A stretch of DNA of 64,000 nucleotides from the NCBI GenBank assembly GCA_029216955.1, contig JANAVB010006999.1:2102431-2166430 (forward strand), read 5' to 3'. This DNA is from Iris pallida. Taxonomy: Eukaryota > Streptophyta > Magnoliopsida > Asparagales > Iridaceae. The position numbers were made by a program, and so were the translations under genes. Below are positions 60,993-64,000 of this stretch, in pieces. The notes under the pieces were generated by a model. It was not told the DNA's origin and ran no database searches. It was given only the letters and a program-made list of their open reading frames with translations. How positions within the stretch are numbered: the stretch's first letter is position 1; each line of letters begins with the position of its first letter.

Positions 60993-62217
60993 CTACAACA
61001 TGAGGGTGGAGCCCTTGTCAGAATTCCTGACACGACGCGTCATAAACCATAATTGTTTTTTTTTTTTGAAATAATTCAAACCAAAATTTGAAAATTTTTG
61101 AAAAACGAAAAACGAAAAAACGCAGTAAAGGCGGTGGCACTGGTCCCAAGGGGGTGCTGTTGCGCTGCCCAATGGGGGGCACACAGCCCAAATTGGCACA
61201 CTGTACGAGGTGGGCACGCTGCCCGAGGTGGACGCGCAGCCCGGTGGAAGGGAGGGGCCGGAAGGGGGACTCCGGCGGGGTGGCCAGCCCGGAGGGGAGG
61301 GGCTGGCCCGGAAGGGGGGGCTAGGGGGGGCCTGGGGAAGTCGCCGGCGGAGGAGAGTAGCACGGCGATGGGCACCGGAGGGCGAAATCACGGGGCCAAG
61401 GGGGCAGCGGATTGGACCGCCGACGACGGGGAAGGCCGAGGCGGTAGGGAGAGACGGGAACGGCGGCGAGGAGGCCAAGCTCGCCGAGTGCCACCACGCG
61501 GGGACCGAAGACGGGGGAGCTCCCGTGGGGGGCTCGCCACCCGCAGGGGGAGGGAAGATCGCCGACGACGGGGGCGCCGGGGGGAAGAAGAGAGAGGGGG
61601 TCACTCCGTGGCCGCCGGGGGGAGGGACAGTGGCAGGGAGACGCGCGGGTGACCCTGGAGAGGGGGCAGGGGGCCACTGCATGGGCGTTGCGAGAGGAGC
61701 GCAGGGCGGAGGGGGCGCCGGAGCGGTGGGGGTGAGGCTGCGACCGAGGAGGGGGGGAGGCGGCCCAGCTGGAGCGAGCACGGGTGGCGGTGGAGACGAA
61801 CCGGGGGGAGGCAGCGCGACGGGCGGAGCGGCTCGAGATCCTGACGGAGGCCGGAGGATGGAGGGGGCCGGGGTGGAGCCAAGGGGAACTGCTGGGGGAT
61901 CGGGCGGTCGACGCCGACGTCGAGAACGCCGGGGACGACGACGGTGGCGAGGGGTGTAGCGGCCGCACTGCGGGCCGGCGACGACGAGGGTGGGGAATGA
62001 CCCCCACGAAGGGAGCTTCCACGCTAGGGCCGAGGAGGGATCGACTACGCTAGGTTCGCGGGGGTGGCAGGCATGGGGGGGCCTCCGAAGGAGGGGAGGG
62101 GGCTCCGCGGCCATCCGGCCGGCCCGCCGGGGAGGAAAACCAGCCCCGCCCACCACCCAAGGAAGAAGAAGGGGGGGTGGGAACTCAAAGGCCGGCTGAG
62201 AAATGTCTCCCCATTCC

Positions 62218-62219
<2 letters not shown>
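60993..62219 (-). other. GC-rich block with uninterrupted 408-codon frame of doubtful coding value
   Basis: About 1.1 kb (61120-62210) is extremely G-rich on the plus strand. On the minus strand one frame runs from MEWGDISQPAFEFPPPLL to a stop at 60993, dominated by Pro, Ser, Ala and Arg. Its end turns hydrophobic/aromatic (FSFFVFQKFSNFGLNYF) where composition becomes AT-rich. Overlapping long frames exist on both strands, which is expected of stop-poor GC-rich DNA. An A14-like tract occurs near 61055-61068 on the minus strand. It could be the 5' region of a LINE or other retroelement, or a retrocopy. TA repeats lie on both sides. No domain recognised. Confidence 0.35.

Positions 62220-62259
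<40 letters not shown>
62220..62259. repeat. (TA)n microsatellite
   Basis: Pure TA, about 40 bp, between the GC-rich block and the Helitron. Confidence 0.95.
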
Positions 62260-62261
<2 letters not shown>

Positions 62262-62634
62262 TTCTATATAATAAGAAAAACTTGATGGTGAAACTTTTGA
62301 ATTCCTAAAATACCCTTGAGTATTTTATAAACATCTTGTTATTATGTCAACTTGCATGTCTTAAGAGTTAAAGCAATAAACTATGCATGCTATGAAATTC
62401 TATACAACTCTTCATGTTCCAATGGTAATAGTTTTTTTTTCTGTCCTTACCATTTTCCAAAGGTTATTATTCTTAAAAGAAAATTAAAAAAAATAAAAAT
62501 TCATATTTCAAATCTCTTGGCATTGTAAAAAGAAAGCACACACATGAATATTCACCTGGAAAAGATGGAAAGACGACAACTGACCTTATGATATTTTAAT
62601 TAAAATACGTGCAAAGCACGTATATGTAGACTAG
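62260..62634 (+). mobile_element. Short non-autonomous Helitron
   Basis: Starts TCTTCTATATAATAAG, a standard plant Helitron 5' end. It finishes with the perfect 7-bp stem hairpin TACGTGC-AAA-GCACGTA (62606-62622), eight bases before CTAG, followed by T. There are no inverted repeats or target duplication, as expected. The base before TC is T rather than the usual host A, a small departure. Non-coding, 375 bp. Confidence 0.75.
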
Positions 62635-62647
62635 TATAGATGTAGAC

Positions 62648-62910
<263 letters not shown>

Positions 62911-62988
62911 ACAACCAAACGCATGACTCCAAAGATCATACTGTTAAAAGGCAAGTAAGGAATTCAACACCAATTTCTTTATATCATT

Positions 62989-64000
62989 GTACTTCTTTCT
63001 TTTGCAACTTGTGCTAAGAAAAATGAGATGTGTGGAACTCATGAGAGTTTTGCCTAAGGTTTGTGGTATCGGAAACGGTTTCGGAGCCTTCCTATGAGTA
63101 TCAAGTTCTATGATATCGACAGTATTGATAGTTTCGGATCGGAATATCATATTTTTTTGGTACCAGAAAACAAATAATTATTAATAAAATTATTAAAATT
63201 TTAGAATTTTTTTATATTTGGACATAATTTTAAGTATTTTATGTGTTGTTTCTTAATCAGTTTGAAATTTAATGAAATAATAGTCATCTTACCCGCAATA
63301 ATTTTTTTCTTTCATTTATATGCTTTTACACCCTTGCTGATTGGTCTTTTTCATTCAATTTTCTCTATCGAATTGACTGGAAAAAAGACCCCCAACGTCG
63401 GTATCGATCAGTATCGGTAATGGTCAGTATCAGATCGGGACATAGCAACTCGTATCGGTATCAGCCACATTAGATCGGCATCGGCCGATAGTGAGGGTGC
63501 CAAATTCAAAGAGGAAGTGACCTATGGAGCAGAATGGTCATGTGAAAATGTGCACCCCTACTCGTCGCTCACCAACATGGTATAGTATAGGTGCAAGTGG
63601 CAGACTTTAACGTGGTACCAAAGCATCCTGATTCAATATCTGTGACACATTTTTAAGCTTATTTTACAAATTCAAAAATATAGTGTTTCATGAATCCAGG
63701 CCTCAACCCATAAAATTCCAATAGACCTCCGACCTGTTTGAATAATATAAATATATAATCCTCATCTTTTTTCAAAATCTAGACTTTCAGTGCAAGTGAC
63801 AGGACTTTGACAAAGATGAAAGAAGTTTCTTAGATGTAGTCACTAGTTTCATGTTTTCAAGTATTTTTGCGAAGGGGTTAAAAACAAAAGCTCTATGACC
63901 AAGGGCAAGAAAGGGCAGAACCCCTATCCGTTATCACGTAGGAAGCATGAACACTCTCAAATGGGTGATGTGTCCATGTCTAAACGCTCCAAAATACAAT
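62989..64000. repeat. Dispersed ~0.95-kb repeat, copy 2 (runs off window)
   Basis: Same orientation as 38993-39935. It has a ~60-bp extra stretch near 63240-63300 relative to copy 1. In both cases a (TA)n-rich microsatellite lies just to the left. Confidence 0.82.

Overview
The window is nuclear DNA from a flowering plant. It consists almost entirely of nested transposable elements and (TA)n microsatellite, with no convincing intact host gene. The plant assignment rests on the element families present: a long-LTR Gypsy chromovirus, L1-type LINEs with a DUF4283 ORF1, an intron-bearing BED-finger hAT, a TTF/DUF4371 hAT, a CACTA (En/Spm) element with a Transposase_24 gene, and a short Helitron. 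I cannot name the species. The layout suggests heterochromatin.

Region 1 (1-24926) is dominated by a minus-strand Tekay/Del-like Gypsy family. The 3' LTR (1-3632, cut by the window edge) is followed by a broken gag-pol reading frame ending in a chromodomain (3724-8183). A second copy of gag (13301-14867) runs into a 256-bp leader and the 5' LTR (15124-24926). Between the two gag copies lie an LTR of a different but related family (8184-9860) and a decayed TTF-type hAT transposase (9861-12332). The 5' LTR is split by a 5.1-kb hAT element (18271-23394), whose two-exon transposase is largely open.

Region 2 (24927-34308) holds an unclassified segment, then a nearly full-length but frame-broken minus-strand LINE (25904-32059). 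After that come a hairpin, hAT-like GAGCTCG-rich sequence, a 13-base assembly gap (33159-33171) and a second, indel-riddled copy of the LINE 5' end directly beside the gap.

Region 3 (34309-43426) is a patchwork of (TA)n arrays. SINE-like tRNA-derived units and hairpin MITEs sit inside the arrays with TA repeats on both sides. The rest is tandem and dispersed repeats and gene-poor AT-rich DNA.

Region 4 (43427-60345) is a four-level nest. A Gypsy remnant abuts a 5'-truncated plus-strand LINE. The LINE is interrupted by a 13.2-kb CACTA element (45943-59121, TSD AAA). The CACTA element carries a Transposase_24-type gene but no recognisable tnp2, and is itself interrupted by a 9.1-kb non-coding LTR element (LARD, 48442-57555, TSD AATGT).

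Region 5 (60346-64000) has more (TA)n, a very GC-rich block with a 408-codon open frame of doubtful coding value, a 375-bp Helitron, compound microsatellites and the second copy of a dispersed repeat.

The window has no pathway or operon. The functional relations visible are between mobile elements. The LARD shares its PBS-side and PPT-side sequences with the Gypsy family, so that machinery may mobilise it. Many stops in these elements look like CAG-to-TAG changes, as expected from long methylation at CHG sites.
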